Translations under genes and position numbers: made by a program
Notes under the pieces: generated by a model
What the model was told of the DNA's origin: nothing
The model's database searches: none
Seen by the model: only the letters and a program-made list of their open reading frames with translations
Source of the DNA: Leishmania martiniquensis
Lineage: Eukaryota > Euglenozoa > Kinetoplastea > Trypanosomatida > Trypanosomatidae
Assembly (NCBI RefSeq): GCF_017916325.1
Contig: NC_090168.1
Location: 174,192-238,191 of the forward strand
Length of the DNA stretch: 64,000 bases
Direction: 5' to 3'
Shown: positions 8,763 through 18,672 of the stretch, one piece after another
How positions within the stretch are numbered: position 1 is the stretch's first letter
Layout: each line of letters starts with the position of its first letter

Positions 8763-9980
8763 CTACTCGCGGCCTTTGCCGTCTGCCCTGTTGGCATATT
8801 CGGCAGATGCCGTTGCTAGTCCGATGAGCGATTTCGCAGAGAGCAGCGCCTCCCGCTCCACCGAGAAGGCGGTCGCAAACCGAAAAAAATACGTCAGCAT
8901 GCTGGTGAACGCGTTCCCCTCGCGCACCTCGATGTCGTTGTGCCCGCATCCGGCGAACCAGTGATGGAAGGAGCCGATGCTGACGTTGGCCGCCGTCACA
9001 TTCAGACGCCCCTCTGCCATCCGCCGCACTGCTTCCGGCAGGCCCTCATAGGCCCGGCGGTAGAGATCGAATACGCTGACTTCCTCTCCTTCAAGGGGCG
9101 GGTACGCCGTGATGAGCAGCTCGCCAGGCACACGGGTGGCCTTGGATGCTTTAGCGGGGTTCACGAGTGTTGCTGAGGGAGCCACCGGCGTACTGGGGCC
9201 TTTGGCGTGCTTTGTTCGCCACCTCTCACGCTTCTTGAGGATCTGCTGCAACGCCTGAGTGCGGCGCACCTCAATCTCCTGGAGCAGCTCACGCGAGCAG
9301 TGACACGGTACGACGCGGTCCTGCGTCCCGTGCATCACAAGCACCGGGCACTCCATGATGTGCTCGATGCGGCGGTAGTTGGGGAACAGGTCAACGCAGC
9401 AGCAAAGATATGGCAGGCAGTGAGACGAAACGACACGGAGGCACGAAGTAAAGGTTGATATCAGCACGACGCCCCCCACCTCCTTGTGATGCTTCTCGGC
9501 GAGGTAGCAGGCCGGGCCGCCGCCGACGGAGCGGCCGACGATTACAATGCGGTGCGCGGGGTAGCCGAGGGAGAGGAGGTGGGCATACATGTGATCGGCG
9601 TCGCTGTAGACGCTCTTCTCCGTCACCTCTGCCGGCGTCGAAGCATCGGGAAAGCCGGAGAGGCCGTAACCGCAGTAATCATACACCACGACCGCCACTC
9701 CGAACCTGCTAGCCATAGACTTTGTGTAGTCAAAGGCGCCACCGAGGTCTTCGGCGTTGCCGTGATGGAAGAGGATGACCATCGACGACCGCACTACCCG
9801 CGCAAGGCTTGCCTCGGTCACGAGATCGCCGTTTGAGTCGAAGTGGTAATACGATAGTCTCTCGCCGCTCTTCTTGTTTGTGAAGCTCATGTGCCGCTTG
9901 TGCTGCAGCAGCTGCACCCGCTGCAGGCTGTTTGGGTCCTTCGGCGGCAAGAAGACGATGCTGTTGACGAGCGACTGCAT
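8763..9980 (-). CDS. ABHD17-type alpha/beta hydrolase (serine hydrolase)
   Basis: 405 residues. The fold markers are all visible: LFHHGNAEDLG (residues 70-80, oxyanion-hole strand), VVVYDYCGYGLSG (97-109), the nucleophile elbow GRSVGGGP with Ser151, MHGTQDRVVP with acid Asp221, and GCGHNDIEV with catalytic His347. HGNAxDLG, YDYxGYG and GHNDVE are diagnostic of the ABHD17/BEM46 group; ABHD17 enzymes are known protein depalmitoylases, and trypanosomatid members are often filed as S9-type serine peptidases. The segment between Asp221 and His347 is about 125 residues and carries a basic helix (VRRTQALQQILKKRERWR), much longer than in animal ABHD17. A Cys cluster (CLPYLCCCVDLFPNY) lies at 188-202. 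The true substrate is unknown. Confidence 0.87.
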   Translation of the reverse strand: MQSLVNSIVFLPPKDPNSLQRVQLLQHKRHMSFTNKKSGERLSYYHFDSNGDLVTEASLARVVRSSMVILFHHGNAEDLGGAFDYTKSMASRFGVAVVVYDYCGYGLSGFPDASTPAEVTEKSVYSDADHMYAHLLSLGYPAHRIVIVGRSVGGGPACYLAEKHHKEVGGVVLISTFTSCLRVVSSHCLPYLCCCVDLFPNYRRIEHIMECPVLVMHGTQDRVVPCHCSRELLQEIEVRRTQALQQILKKRERWRTKHAKGPSTPVAPSATLVNPAKASKATRVPGELLITAYPPLEGEEVSVFDLYRRAYEGLPEAVRRMAEGRLNVTAANVSIGSFHHWFAGCGHNDIEVREGNAFTSMLTYFFRFATAFSVEREALLSAKSLIGLATASAEYANRADGKGRE

Positions 9981-10040
9981 GGCGAATGATACGGCGAAGA
10001 GGGAAGGACACCACAGGCGACAGCGTCTCGGAGAGGGTAG

Positions 10041-10147
10041 CTAAAGGGAGGGGGGTGGGGGGTGGCGCTGGCGACGTCAGAGAGCGACGTAAAGGCAGCA
10101 GTCCCCTCGGGGGAGGGGGGGTAGAGAGAGGGGAGGGAGGGGAAGCG
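10041..10147 (-). promoter_or_regulatory. Predicted polypyrimidine tracts and trans-splice acceptor
   Basis: Two C/T-rich tracts lie on the minus strand (10147-10098 and 10065-10043). The second ends CCCTCCCTTTAG with AG at 10042-10041, about 60 nt ahead of the hydrolase start at 9980. Confidence 0.55.
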
Positions 10148-10376
10148 CAGAGGCAGTGAAAATCAGATGATGGCAAGCTCGTATGGCAGCAAGAAACAAA
10201 TGAGGCGCAGCAGCGATGTGCTGGAGGAAGGGCAGACGCCCGTGTACGTGAGAGGGGGGATAAGGAAGGAGAGCGGTAGGTGCGTCTCGTTTCCTCCTGG
10301 CCCACGTGCTGTTGGGCCGGTACGGGCGCCGCTCAAGCAGGGAAAGTCTCCACCCCGCCCGACCCGAAATATATTG

Positions 10377-10400
10377 ATATATATATATATGTGTGTGTGT
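10377..10400. repeat. (TA)n(TG)n composite microsatellite
   Basis: Alternating TA run that turns directly into TG units, in spacer DNA between the hydrolase gene and MSH2. Similar composites occur at 48140-48180 and 61997-62020. Confidence 0.85.
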
Positions 10401-11170
10401 CTCTCGCTCACACAGCGACGAGGACAGCACCACTGCGCACAGAAACGCACACAAAGACACACTCGCCAGGAGGGCTTTCTTGCTGTAAACGGACGGTGTT
10501 AGCAGGGGGGGGGCGGGTGGGTGTGAGCCACCTAGAGAGGCGCGTGAGCTAGACGAGTAGTGAGAGGGCGAAGCATACGGTCGATGGAGCGAGCGAGCGA
10601 GGCAGGGACAATGATGTTGATGCTGCTGCCGACGCTCGAATAAAAAGGCGGATGCCCCCGCATGTGCATGCATGTGTGTTCGGTCCGAACCGCACACGCA
10701 TGCCACTAAAGCAGAAAGGCCGACAACAAAACATCGTTCGCACGGAGGAAGCAGACCCGCGCCCGTCACGGCGGTGACGGTCGAGCCGTCGACCCACGCC
10801 TCAGTGCGAACGCGGGCGCCCTCGTCGTCAAGCGGCCCATTTCAGCGAGCCCAATGGCGTAGCTGCTACACGTGCGGCGGCCTCAGCCAACCATCTCTTT
10901 TTTTTCGCATCAGACACGCAATCGAAAAGGCCCACAAAACACAACATGCACGCAGAAAACGCGATGACCCCCCGAACAGCGATCACCGCGGCGCCCCCTC
11001 TCTCCCTCTTTGTTGTCGTTCTTCAGCCCCTCCATAACGCACACGAATAGACCGACACAGAAACAGACGTCGACACGCATCTTCGAGCACCTCTGCGCAA
11101 GTGACCGATCGATAGAGCACGGAGATGAGGCGATAACATGCTCGATCGAATCTCGTCCTTGCGCGGCCAC

Positions 11171-14020
11171 CTACGCCACCTCGCACAGATACGGATGGAG
11201 ATCTGTGTCCTGCTGGATTTCTAGCTTCAGCTGCTTCACCGCCGCGTCGCGATCGTCGCTCGGGTCCCGCTGCTCCAGCGCACGGATGCGCTTAGCGTAC
11301 GCCGAAACCTTCCGCACCACCGCCTCGTCGGGGGCCGCCCCGCCGTCGCCCTTCGCGGCACCCTCTCTCTCGAACGTCTCCCACTCCTCAGCTTTCATCT
11401 TGGCACACGCGATCACGGACTCCGGCAGGTGGGCCAGCGAGGCGACGTACAGTCCGTAGCTCCGCCCACACGGCCCTGGCTGAAGCGTATACGAAAAGCG
11501 CAGTGTCCCGGCCGCCTCGTCGACCTCGGCGCCAAAGTTCATATTCTGCAGCCCACTGCACTGCTGAGGAAGCTGCGTCAGCTCGTGAAAGTGAGTGGAG
11601 AACAAGAGGGTGGCGCGAACGCGCACTGCCACATCCTGGGCAATCGCCCACGCTAGCCCGAAGCCGTCGTACGTGGACGTACCGCGACCGAGTTCGTCGA
11701 CGATAGCGAGGGTGTCTTCCGTCGCCCCTGACAGAATCGCCGCGGACTCCAGCATCTCCACCATGAACGTCGAAACACCCTGCGCCAGGTGGTCGGTCGC
11801 ACCAACTCGGCACATGATGGCGTCGCGGACCTGCACCTCCGCCGCATCGGCCGGGACAAAGCAGCCCGCCTGCGCCAGCACCACAGCGACGCCGACACTG
11901 CGCATGTACGTCGACTTGCCGCCCATGTTTGGCCCCGTAATAAGCAGCCCAGTTGTGTGTGTGGTGAGATGGAGATGGTTGGCCTTGTAGCCCGGCTGGC
12001 GCAACTCGACCAAGGGATGCCGAAGTCCTTTGAAGACGAGAAGCGGCGCTGCCTCTGTACTGCGTGCGGGCGCCCCCCCCTCCCCTTCCTGCTTCACCAA
12101 CGTGGCAGGGCAGGGGGCCTCGCGTAAAAGAGGCCGCACCATCGGACGCAGAGAGTCCTTCACCACAACAGCCCACGCTACGTAGACGTCCAGGGCTGCT
12201 ATCAGCTCCTTCGCATCGTCGAGCACGGGTAGGTAGGAGGCGATGGTGTCCACCAGCTTTCGCTTGAGGTCCATCTGCCTCGTCTCGTAGTCGGCGCTGA
12301 CGCGCCGGTACTGATCGCTGAGGGCTGCCATCTTCTCAGACACAAACCGCACCCCGTCCTTGGACGTGCTTACCGTAATCAGCTCCCCTCTGCTGCGCAG
12401 CTCACGATCCTCCTTGCGAGAGACGCGGAAAACATAGCCGTACGTGCTGTGGTACTCGCACTTGAGCTGCTTCTCACTCCACCCGTGTTTATTCAAGACT
12501 TGGCGGTACTCCTTGTCGATCTGCCGCTGCATGCTCATGAGCTGCTCATGCAGGTCCTGCAGCTCGTCGTCGAAAGTGGCGTTCATGCGAGCCGCATTGC
12601 GGTCACTAAAGTCTACGGTCGCCTCGATCAGCGTCTTCAGGTTCGCCATGTGCTCGTGAATGTCCTCCATTGGGGCAATAAACTCATCCTTTAAAAGTTT
12701 CGACTGCGGGCCTGTGTAGGCGCCCAGAACCTGTAATGCAGCCGGAATGACCTCCACAAACCGCAGGAACGCCTGCGTTTCCTTGAGAGCGAGGCTGCGC
12801 CGCTGCAGTTTTCGGTTCAGGCGGTCCATGTCACCGCAGCGCTTCAGAACTTGGTTGGTGAGCATGTCGCGTAGAGTGGGGTTCTCCACGAAGAGCTCCA
12901 CCATGGTGAGACGCTGGTTGATGTCGTCGGCGCAGCGGAGCGGCTGTAGAAGCCACTGCCGCATCGCACGCGCACCCATGCCGGTGTGGCAGCGATTCAG
13001 CCACGAGAACACAGACGTCGGCAGCGCGCCGCGCGGCTCCGGCTTCTTGCTCACCAGGTTCAGCGCCTCAATGGCCGCGCTGTCTAGCTTCATGTACGTG
13101 GACGGCACGGTGCGGCGCAGGTAGAAGGCGCGCTGATTTGACGGGTCCATCACATCGATGCGGCCGAGAATGTTCTCCACGGCGCGCCGTGCGATCGGGC
13201 ACAGCTCCAGCGACAGCCGCTCCTCTGGCACGCGCAGAATCTCGGCGAGCGCCTCCATTCCTTCGGCAGCGGCACCCGCCCTCTGCAGCTGCTGAACCTC
13301 GCGTAGTGTGTGCACGCTCAGTCGCACGTTGCAGCGCTCGCAGATGCGACGCACCGCAGTGATACGGTCGTCATCGTCCAAGGCAGCCTCGCCGGCAGCA
13401 GAAGCGGCGGGTGGCACCACACACAAGAGAAGCTCCTTCAAGTTTGTCTGCGCGACAAGTGCGTCGAGGCTGGTGAGCTGCGGCGTGTCCGCGTACTCAG
13501 CATAGATTAAATGCCGCAGCGTACTGTTGAGCGCTGCAAAGCCAATCGTTGTCCCGCTATCTTGCTTCGCCCCGATCACGATAGAGCCGCTCGCCAGCAG
13601 TTGAATCTCTGCCTCCTCGAACTCGAAGAGCGACGCCTCAAAGTCTGCGATGTTCCCAGGCGACCCGCGCTGGCGACACAGAAACGCCCCACCGGCTGTC
13701 TCCCTTTCGTAGTACTCGACCGAGGCGCCGCGCCGCAGCAGGCAATCGCGGATAATCTCTTTACAAAGCGCGTCATTTACAACGACAACGTCCACCGGGC
13801 CGGAGGAGGGGCTCCCTGTGGCCCATTGCTTCAGCACAGCAGTGGACTTGATGTATTCCTTCGCAACAAACGTTGCCCACCAGCCCAGAACGTAGCATCC
13901 CGGATTCGCGCCTCGGGAAAACATGCGAAAGCATTGGCTGGAGTCGGTGCCGAGGCTCAGGAAGGCCTGTACAACACCTCCGTCTCGGTCCTCCGACATT
14001 CGTCGAGCTCTCTCTTTCAA
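11171..14020 (-). CDS. MSH2: DNA mismatch repair protein MSH2 (MutS homologue)
   Basis: 949 residues from the first Met at 14020; the second Met (M8, MSEDRDGG, start at 13999) is equally likely. The order of domains matches eukaryotic MSH2: N-terminal mismatch-binding region (about 15-130), connector, lever/clamp with DRLNRKLQRRSLALKE (399-414) and the YHSTYGYVFRVSRKE clamp stretch (523-537), then the ATPase. Walker A is TGPNMGGKST (695-704), the ABC signature region contains GVSTFMVEMLESA, Walker B is LAIVDELGRGTST (771-783, D775/E776), and the H-loop is STHFHEL. In other eukaryotes MSH2 pairs with MSH6 or MSH3 to recognise mismatches and loops in the nucleus. All ATPase residues are intact. 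The C-terminus is compact and ends LHPYLCEVA. Confidence 0.96.
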   Translation of the reverse strand: MKERARRMSEDRDGGVVQAFLSLGTDSSQCFRMFSRGANPGCYVLGWWATFVAKEYIKSTAVLKQWATGSPSSGPVDVVVVNDALCKEIIRDCLLRRGASVEYYERETAGGAFLCRQRGSPGNIADFEASLFEFEEAEIQLLASGSIVIGAKQDSGTTIGFAALNSTLRHLIYAEYADTPQLTSLDALVAQTNLKELLLCVVPPAASAAGEAALDDDDRITAVRRICERCNVRLSVHTLREVQQLQRAGAAAEGMEALAEILRVPEERLSLELCPIARRAVENILGRIDVMDPSNQRAFYLRRTVPSTYMKLDSAAIEALNLVSKKPEPRGALPTSVFSWLNRCHTGMGARAMRQWLLQPLRCADDINQRLTMVELFVENPTLRDMLTNQVLKRCGDMDRLNRKLQRRSLALKETQAFLRFVEVIPAALQVLGAYTGPQSKLLKDEFIAPMEDIHEHMANLKTLIEATVDFSDRNAARMNATFDDELQDLHEQLMSMQRQIDKEYRQVLNKHGWSEKQLKCEYHSTYGYVFRVSRKEDRELRSRGELITVSTSKDGVRFVSEKMAALSDQYRRVSADYETRQMDLKRKLVDTIASYLPVLDDAKELIAALDVYVAWAVVVKDSLRPMVRPLLREAPCPATLVKQEGEGGAPARSTEAAPLLVFKGLRHPLVELRQPGYKANHLHLTTHTTGLLITGPNMGGKSTYMRSVGVAVVLAQAGCFVPADAAEVQVRDAIMCRVGATDHLAQGVSTFMVEMLESAAILSGATEDTLAIVDELGRGTSTYDGFGLAWAIAQDVAVRVRATLLFSTHFHELTQLPQQCSGLQNMNFGAEVDEAAGTLRFSYTLQPGPCGRSYGLYVASLAHLPESVIACAKMKAEEWETFEREGAAKGDGGAAPDEAVVRKVSAYAKRIRALEQRDPSDDRDAAVKQLKLEIQQDTDLHPYLCEVA

Positions 14021-14791
14021 TCTCTATCTATCTCTATATATATACGTATAGCATGCGTGAATGCCTCTATCGCTCGAATACAAACGCGCGTGCAGTGTCT
14101 ACTACCGTGCGACCATGCACGAGGTTTCGATGTACGCAACGGAACGCGTCAGAAAAGGCCGCAGCGGTTGTGCGTTAGGATTCCCTATTGGCTCACATGC
14201 GAGGTTGTTTGTATGGGCGCGCGTACCCACGCAGTGTAAAGGCGCACAGTGGTGGCGTCCGACAGCGAAAAGACAGGTGGAACAGAAAAGATGCAGTGTG
14301 GATATGTTGGCATAGGCACGGCGCCGCAGCGCCCTGCCCACGCACGTCAGCAGTGAAGGCACCGCCTTGCCAAAGGATTCAGTGAACCTGGAGAGATTAG
14401 GGCGCCCCAGCATACTTTCTTGGATGTGGCGACTGCTGCCGAGAACGCGCCGGCAAACCGATGCGCACACCATCTCATTCCCAACCGCCCCTGACTGCAT
14501 CCTCGTCGCCCAGGACAAGAAGCCCTGCCGTCGAAGCGGGGCGTGCGCACAGCACGCTCCCACGCCCCCATCTCCAGGTGCGCGCTGCATTCACGGCCCT
14601 GCTCGAGGGCGCAAGCGGTGACGCCTGCCGTACAGGCAGCAGGGGGTGGGGGCCTAGGCGCACGTCGGACGTGCCCAAGGAGAGCGCGCGCCGGCTCCAG
14701 GTCAGGGCCCTCGGAGGCCCCGCGCCCTCCCTCTATCCCACCGCGCCACCACCACCCCCCAAGTCGCCTCGAGGCGCTGCCCTCCATCATG

Positions 14792-15349
14792 CTAGGTGGC
14801 AGCCCTCCGCACACTCAGCTCGGGGGACTTGGCAGGGCCCCCAGTCGTGCCCTCACCATCTTTCCGGCACCCGTGCCCCACCAGCCTGCCCGGCAGGATG
14901 CGGGAGATGCCGCGCATGCCGAGCGCATACACCTCCGGGGCGACTGCTGCGGATCCCCCCCGCCCACCTCGCTCATCGCCCGTGCCTCTCTCGCCCGTCG
15001 ATACGTGGCTCGGATGGGATGCATCATGCCAGCTGCGCATGGCAGCGCTCGCATGCCCGCACCCAGGCGCCTCTGCCAGGGCGGTGTGCGCATCGGAGAG
15101 GGCAGGTCCGCTGCCATCACCTTCCATCTCCACCGGTGTCCGGGGAGGGGGGAGCATGTCTCGATGGCTTGCCCCACCCTCCATGTGCCGCACCAGCAGT
15201 GGGCATGTCGCATGGAAGATGTGCCGTGGGGTTAGCAGGTACATGCGCCTACGTGCCGACTCGTCGAGACGATTCGTAGTGGGCTGCTCCAGCTGTGCGA
15301 ACGCTTGCGCATCCCTTTCCTTCGGTGCCGGCGAGCAGCTGCCCCGCTA
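14792..15349 (-). pseudogene. Open frame through coding-like repeat copy D
   Basis: A stop-free minus frame runs from just below a TAG near 15350 to 14792. It covers the whole 411 bp repeat and reads ERDAQAFAQLEQP, then RRRMYLLTPRHIFHATCPLL, then a His/Ser-rich stretch. The first Met is at 15244. The peptide has no recognised family. The same frame exists in copy E but is broken by a one-base C-run difference. It may be a remnant of a mobile element or lost gene; expression is unproven. Confidence 0.35.
14917..15327 (-). repeat. 411 bp dispersed repeat, copy D
   Basis: Essentially identical to 18261-18672 (412 bp). The only difference seen is seven versus eight C in the run after GGAT (14954-14960). 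Flanking sequences differ on both sides, so the repeat is a discrete unit rather than part of a longer duplication. Confidence 0.85.
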
Positions 15350-15999
15350 CATCGACAAGTGCTACACAAAATCGTAGGACAGGCCGCAGAGGATGCAACT
15401 TACCAGGAGGGAGCTGCGTAACAACAACGAGAAGACAGGCGCCGCATCTGTCAAGAGTCCACTGCTGCGAGGCCACTGACTGCAACGCCGGCGTTGCAGC
15501 GTACACCGTTAGGCTTCTTTTTTTTCGACGCTATGGCAACAAGTAGCAGCTACATTCTAATCCTTTCCCCCATGTCGACTGGAAGCCTCTGCACGTGAGA
15601 GGAGGAGGAAAGCATAGGAAGGGCCGAGGTCAACGCCGGGCAGGCGTACTCCGGCAAGCACTGTGCCAGCGGCTACGCGGGATCAGCTACAGAGGAGAAA
15701 GCAAAGGTGGTGAAAAGTAGCCGACAACACCAAAAAAAAAAAACGGTGATAGGGATGCTAGTGGGGAGAGACTCGCCCAGTGCGCGAGAGGCGTAGGGTG
15801 AGGGAGTCAGGGGAGGGAGGAGCAGCCATGTCGCGCCGCCAGGCAGAAGCGCTTCTTCATGTAGGTGTACGACGACCGAAAGCAGCCTTCTGCTTCCCCC
15901 TCCTCCGCGTCTGCACCTTTTTCTTTTTATTCCTCCCGCTGCCCACAAGCGCTCATCACGAAGGGTGCCCCATACACGGAGGGACCGTCGTGGGTGATG

Positions 16000-16692
16000 T
16001 CAGAGGGAGCTGCACAGCCACGAGCCACTGTCGCATGCTGAGGCTGGTGGACATCCGAAAAGGCCGTGCGGCGGTGTAGTCGGCTGGCACGACTCTGTTA
16101 TGCAGATGGCACACGAAGTGCCGAGATTCGTGCAGAATCCCGGCACCGGCGGTGCGCCGGTGGGTGAGAGAGAGGGATAGGCGCACACAGGGTGGTGATC
16201 TGCCCGCGCACCGGTATTCGTGCAGAGCAACTGTGCCAGCACCGCAGCCGGGGCGCACCGCGGGCCCAGTACCACGCAGTCTACCTGACTTGTGCAGGGG
16301 TAGGCGTAGCCGCGGTAGGCTGAAACGCATGTATCCATCCACGCCTCGAAGGGCATCGGCGGCTGCAAAGGCGAAAGGAAAGAGCACTGCTGCGCGCTCA
16401 TGCGCTTCAGCACTGCCGGTGCCGACCGATGGCTAAAGCGAAGGCCGATTACGATCATGGAGGCAAAGGCACAGCATGACAGCAGCACCGGCATCGCTCC
16501 GGTCCACCACGTCCAGCCGCCGGAGGTGTCAAATTTGAAGAACTCTTTCAGAGCGCTTGTCTGTGCCCCGGGCATGCCGCTTGAGATCGCGACAGCGATG
16601 GGGTCATCTCTGAGACCCCCCTCCGACTGGTGCAGCTGCGTGGATGCCGCGTGGGAGAAGGTGGAAAGGGGCGCCCCTTGCAGCTGCTGCAT
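16000..16692 (-). CDS. Hypothetical Cys-rich protein with one membrane segment
   Basis: 230 residues. The N-terminal 60 residues are polar. A strong hydrophobic segment (GAMPVLLSCCAFASMIVIGL, residues 65-84) is followed by RFSHRS. The C-terminal half has 14 Cys (for example CVSAYRGYAYPC, CTNLGTSCAICITESC), a spacing suggesting disulfide pairs, so this part may face the lumen or the cell surface. No cleavable signal peptide is evident; the membrane segment may act as a signal anchor. No family recognised. It is flanked on both sides by dispersed repeats (D below, B and E above), an unusual setting in this window. The call as a gene rests on frame length, the membrane segment and regular Cys, so confidence is moderate. 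Confidence 0.5.
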   Translation of the reverse strand: MQQLQGAPLSTFSHAASTQLHQSEGGLRDDPIAVAISSGMPGAQTSALKEFFKFDTSGGWTWWTGAMPVLLSCCAFASMIVIGLRFSHRSAPAVLKRMSAQQCSFLSPLQPPMPFEAWMDTCVSAYRGYAYPCTSQVDCVVLGPRCAPAAVLAQLLCTNTGARADHHPVCAYPSLSPTGAPPVPGFCTNLGTSCAICITESCQPTTPPHGLFGCPPASACDSGSWLCSSL

Positions 16693-17009
16693 GAGAGCTT
16701 CCGCAGCAGACAGTTAAAAGAGAAGTTGAGGAAAAGGGCTAAGGACCCAAAATGGCAAACAAAAGGCGCGGAATGTGAAGACGTGAAACAGAACAGTTGG
16801 AGGAGCAGGAGGACTCAGACTGGAAGCACAGCAGCTGCCGCCTTGAGTCCGCCAAGGTGCTTGGCAGCCTAAATTGGGGCAGCAGCACACGCGAGAGAGC
16901 CTCTCCGTGTATCTTCATGTCCGAGCAGCCCCATCGAGGCTCACTGGCAACGTCGGCGGTTGCGCGGAAAAAGAGCCCGAAATCTCTCGCCTCTCTTGTC
17001 TTTCATGTG

Positions 17010-17640
17010 TCCATCTTCCCTGCTACACAGCACACCAGCGCAACGCCGCTTCCCCTCTCCATCCCCGCGCCGCCCTCTCGCAGGCCCGATCCCCTCGCGC
17101 AAGGCAGCCGCGTACACACACACACACTACAGCAGCCCGCAAGGGCTCTGTCATCCGAGCATCACCGCTGGCACAAGCTACACACACACAACGCCTCGCA
17201 GCTCGCCCCGCAGCTGGCACACACCATGCCGGCCGCCACATACAGCGGCCGCCCGCGGGGGCGGCTCAGGCCCCTCACACAAGTCGGCACTGCGGCTAGG
17301 AGGGCAGCACCCACGGAGTCGCGCGGCCGCGCTGCCAATCGCATCCATGGCACTAACGCGTCTGCCGTCACTCCGCCCACGTCGCTCCGGCGCCACGCCG
17401 CACCGCACCTGACCTCAGACATCCGCGCCGGTACACCGCTCTGAGCTCCCGCTACGCCGCGGGCGCCACAACCCATGTTGCCATGAGAAGCGCTTCGTCA
17501 TGGGCAGCGGACGGGATAGGGGAAGGTGGGCGCTGCGTTGGCATCCCCGGACAGACATACACACACACAGTGAGCGGGGGCACACTGCCCCCACCCCCAA
17601 CACCACCGCCGTCCTTCTCGCGCCACCGCATGTGCTGTAA
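17010..17640 (-). mobile_element. SIDER-like short dispersed retroposon, copy B (variant 5' end)
   Basis: Identical or nearly so to copies A and C from 17010 to about 17588. After that it carries an extra C/A-rich stretch (CCCCCACCCCCAACACCACC) and then a diverged match to the end of A/C up to about 17640. Copies A and C agree with each other there, so B represents a separate variant of the element's sense 5' end. Confidence 0.58.
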
Positions 17641-18260
17641 AGATGCGATGGAGCATGACAGTGAGCAGGACAGTAAACATCTAAAAGTGTAAAGCAGCTT
17701 AGATGTGCTCGCCGCTGCCGCTGCGAAGTCAGTTCTCACCAACACACAAAAAAACAAAAACTTAACGACTTGTCTCCCAGAGCAAAGCTCCCTCACATGT
17801 TACAGAGAAAAAGTGAAACACTTTGAGGTGGCCGCGGCACCAGCGCCCAGAACTTGATATGCGTTGACCTAATCGCGAAGGAAGAGTAGGAACACCTGTG
17901 CGTCTGACCGTGTCTGTGTAGCGGAAGAGGGCAAGAACACAACAACCGATACGAAAAAGAGTGCACGACTTGGCAACCCACTGCAGAGCACATAACGACG
18001 CACGGGATGCGTGCGGGATGGGAGGGGAGTCTAGTGGATCGTGGGAGCAACTGCCAACGAGACACAGATACGGCCCGCCATCGCGTTCGCACCGACTCAC
18101 TCCAGCCTTCCGCGCCGCAGCGAGCGAATCGGTGAGGTTACTTCTCGGCTTAGAAGAGTGGAAAGAGTTTCTTTTAGAGGTTAGACGAAATAAAAGCGGC
18201 AGCGCGGCCGCGGCGCAAACACGGCACGCTCGTGTCACTACCCGACAACATGTCCGTTCC

Positions 18261-18672
18261 TGCCGAGCGCATACACCTCCGGGGCGACTGCTGCGGATCC
18301 CCCCCCGCCCACCTCGCTCATCGCCCGTGCCTCTCTCGCCCGTCGATACGTGGCTCGGATGGGATGCATCATGCCAGCTGCGCATGGCAGCGCTCGCATG
18401 CCCGCACCCAGGCGCCTCTGCCAGGGCGGTGTGCGCATCGGAGAGGGCAGGTCCGCTGCCATCACCTTCCATCTCCACCGGTGTCCGGGGAGGGGGGAGC
18501 ATGTCTCGATGGCTTGCCCCACCCTCCATGTGCCGCACCAGCAGTGGGCATGTCGCATGGAAGATGTGCCGTGGGGTTAGCAGGTACATGCGCCTACGTG
18601 CCGACTCGTCGAGACGATTCGTAGTGGGCTGCTCCAGCTGTGCGAACGCTTGCGCATCCCTTTCGTTCGGTG
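18261..18672 (-). repeat. 411-412 bp dispersed repeat, copy E
   Basis: Second copy of the unit at 14917-15327. One additional C in the run at about 18297-18304 shifts the frame that is open in copy D. Flanks are unrelated to those of D. Confidence 0.85.

Larger units (their letters stand above)
9981..11170. other. Intergenic spacer with mixed microsatellite
   Basis: Splice signals of the hydrolase gene lie at its lower end; the upper end is MSH2 3'UTR. Contains a (TA)n(TG)n tract at 10377-10400. No gene recognised. Confidence 0.6.
14021..15999. other. Intergenic spacer carrying coding-like repeat copy D
   Basis: Long spacer between MSH2 and the Cys-rich membrane protein gene. It includes repeat copy D (14917-15327) and a TATC/TA-rich microsatellite at 14023-14049, just upstream of MSH2. 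No intact gene recognised. Confidence 0.6.
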
